Of a DNA stretch of 5,802 nucleotides, positions 4,787-5,802 are shown piece by piece. The translations under genes and the position numbers were made by a program. Where the stretch lies: the NCBI GenBank assembly GCA_003482555.1, contig DMYQ01000116.1:1-5802 (forward strand), read 5' to 3'. The notes under the pieces are model-generated. The model did no database searches and was not told the DNA's origin. It saw nothing but the letters and a program-made list of their open reading frames with translations. The number at the start of each line of letters is the position of its first letter. The stretch's first letter is position 1. Source of the stretch: Janthinobacterium sp. GTDB lineage: Bacteria > Pseudomonadota > Gammaproteobacteria > Burkholderiales > Burkholderiaceae_D.

Positions 4787-5802
4787 TCAGCCCGGCAGCA
4801 GTTCCAGACGCTGGCGCGCCTGCGCCAACGCGGGCGCGTCCATGCGCCCGGCCGTTTGCCGGATGAACTTGTCGGCGCCGGGGGCGCCGCTCTTGCCGGC
4901 CATCGCCAGCCACAGGTAGGCTTGCACCAGGTCGAGCGGCGCGCCCTGCCCGCTCGCATACATCAAGCCGACATTCAACTGGGCCCGCGCATGCCCCTGC
5001 CGGGCCGCTTTTTCATACCAGGCGCGGGCGGCGGCATAATCGCGGGCCACGCCCTGGCCGTTGTCGTAGCGCAGTCCGAGCGTGAATTGCGCCAGCGTAT
5101 GCCCCTGCCCGGCCGCCTTGGCGTACCAGGCGTGCGCCTGGGCGCTGTCCGGGGCCGGGCCGTCGTCCCTGTCGTGCAGCAGGCCCAGCGTGTATTGCGC
5201 GGCCACATAATCCTGCTCGGCGGCGCGCCGATACCAGGCCAGCGCCAGGCCGGCGTCGCGCGGCACGCCCTGCCCCGTGTCATAGCGCAAGCCGAGGTCG
5301 AACTGGGCCCGCACATGGCCCTGGTCGGCCGCCTTGCGATACCAGAACACGGCTTCCTGGTGGTCGAGCGCCATGCCGTGTCCATTGTCGTGCAAGAGGC
5401 CGAGGTGATACTGGGCCGCCGCGAAACCCTGCTCGGCGGCCTTGCGGAACCAGTGCCGGGCCTGGACGTAATCCCGCTCCACGCCCTGCCCCAGCTCGTA
5501 ATGCAAGCCCAGATTGTTTTGCGCGGCGGCGTGGCCTTGCTCGGCCGCCCTGCGATACCAGTCGAGCGCCGCGCGCTCGTCGCGCGGCACGCCCTGGCCG
5601 CTGGCGAAGATCAAGCCCAGGTTGAATTGCGAACTGGCATGGTTTTGCTCGGCGGCGCGGCGATACCACAGGACGGCCTTGTGGCTATCTTGCTCGACGC
5701 TGTCGCCCTTGTCGTAGCGCAACGCCAGGTTGAACTGGGCCGGCGCATAGTTTTGCTCGGCCGCCTTGCGTAACCAGCCCGTGGCTTGCTGCCTGTCGCG
5801 CG
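4787..5802 (-). CDS. Sel1-repeat protein, N-terminus beyond the window
   Basis: The frame is open from the right edge to the TGA at 4787-4789, giving about 337 residues without the N-terminus. It consists of eight consecutive 36-residue Sel1-like (SLR) units of the form AxxWYRRAAEQGHAxAQxxLGLxYxxGQGVxRDxxx. They are followed by a C-terminal cap beginning AYLWLAMAGKSG and ending in RQRLELLPG. Sel1 repeats are alpha-alpha hairpins that stack into a solenoid for protein-protein contacts; many bacterial members are secreted or envelope regulators. Repeat 6 is the most divergent, with DRDDGPAPD in place of the GQGVxRD turn. No start can be chosen: a TTG at 5722 is in frame but lies inside a repeat, and coding continues upstream. 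After the stop a weak GCCG/CGGC hairpin (4772-4782) followed by TTTT (4764-4767) on the minus strand might terminate transcription. The signal peptide and binding partner cannot be judged. Confidence 0.9.
   Translation of the reverse strand, partial: RDRQQATGWLRKAAEQNYAPAQFNLALRYDKGDSVEQDSHKAVLWYRRAAEQNHASSQFNLGLIFASGQGVPRDERAALDWYRRAAEQGHAAAQNNLGLHYELGQGVERDYVQARHWFRKAAEQGFAAAQYHLGLLHDNGHGMALDHQEAVFWYRKAADQGHVRAQFDLGLRYDTGQGVPRDAGLALAWYRRAAEQDYVAAQYTLGLLHDRDDGPAPDSAQAHAWYAKAAGQGHTLAQFTLGLRYDNGQGVARDYAAARAWYEKAARQGHARAQLNVGLMYASGQGAPLDLVQAYLWLAMAGKSGAPGADKFIRQTAGRMDAPALAQARQRLELLPG
4890..5802 (-). repeat. 108-bp tandem repeats encoding Sel1 units
   Basis: The DNA repeats with a 108-bp period matching the 36-residue protein units. 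For example, the GCTCGGC element (antisense of AEQ) recurs exactly 108 bases apart at 5647 and 5755, and similar copies occur through the array. Copies have diverged considerably at third positions, indicating an old array rather than recent amplification. Because 108 is a multiple of three, the opposite strand also carries a long repetitive open frame, which is not a gene. Confidence 0.75.

Noticed and set aside
3030..4913. A 627-residue open frame on the minus strand across the TPR-glycosyltransferase gene
   Set aside because: It is antisense to a gene with clear TPR and glycosyltransferase motifs. Its product is low-complexity (rich in Gly, Ala, Val, Gln and Arg) with no domain resemblance, as expected for the shadow of GC-rich coding DNA.
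4271..5773. A 500-residue open frame on the plus strand, repetitive in its second half
   Set aside because: Its 36-residue periodicity is simply the antisense reading of the 108-bp Sel1 array, and its first half is an out-of-frame reading of the glycosyltransferase gene.

Overview
The window looks like a chromosomal segment of a GC-rich betaproteobacterium, most likely Oxalobacteraceae (Massilia/Janthinobacterium/Duganella-like). This is inferred from codon use, the tRNA-Gly(CCC) sequence, the PRC-barrel protein type, a cytochrome b/molybdopterin enzyme pair common in Burkholderiales, and a TPR-glycosyltransferase beside flagellin-like sequence. No database search was possible, so the taxonomic call is an inference. 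No transposase, integrase, CRISPR array or phage gene is visible.

Layout from left to right. (1) A minus-strand tRNA-Gly(CCC) (69-142) has its own sigma70-like promoter (152-181) and an AT-rich hairpin at its 3' end. (2) A noncoding stretch (143-422) is followed by a plus-strand pair: a PRC-barrel protein (423-836) and, 45 bases downstream behind a strong Shine-Dalgarno, a 19-residue single-membrane-segment microprotein (882-941). (3) A noncoding stretch (942-1240) opens with a large GC-rich hairpin whose right arm is the first of three degenerate 16-17 bp tandem repeats. (4) A translationally coupled two-gene operon follows (ATGA overlap at 2080-2083): a four-helix dihaem cytochrome b (1241-2083) and an exported molybdopterin oxidoreductase of the sulfite oxidase/MsrP superfamily (2080-2853). 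The second protein has a Tat-type lipoprotein signal with Asp at +2, so it is probably tethered to the periplasmic face of the inner membrane and exchanges electrons with the quinone pool through the cytochrome. (5) The gap 2854-3119 is not empty. It holds a degenerate 12-bp tandem repeat, a minus-strand relic of a flagellin C-terminus with no stop codon, and a 9-bp spaced inverted repeat around a 10-bp palindrome. (6) A 528-residue TPR protein with a C-terminal GT-B/heptosyltransferase-like domain (3120-4706) runs convergent to (7) a Sel1-repeat protein on the minus strand (4787 to the right edge, N-terminus missing).

The most interesting reading is that the TPR-glycosyltransferase sits beside a decayed flagellin. 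Its domain order resembles that of the flagellin glycosyltransferase FlmG, so it may be a flagellin- or surface-protein-modifying enzyme whose original substrate gene has been eroded here. The 19-residue microprotein and the Tat-lipoprotein/cytochrome redox pair are the other items worth following. Nothing in the window compels a claim of an entirely new system.
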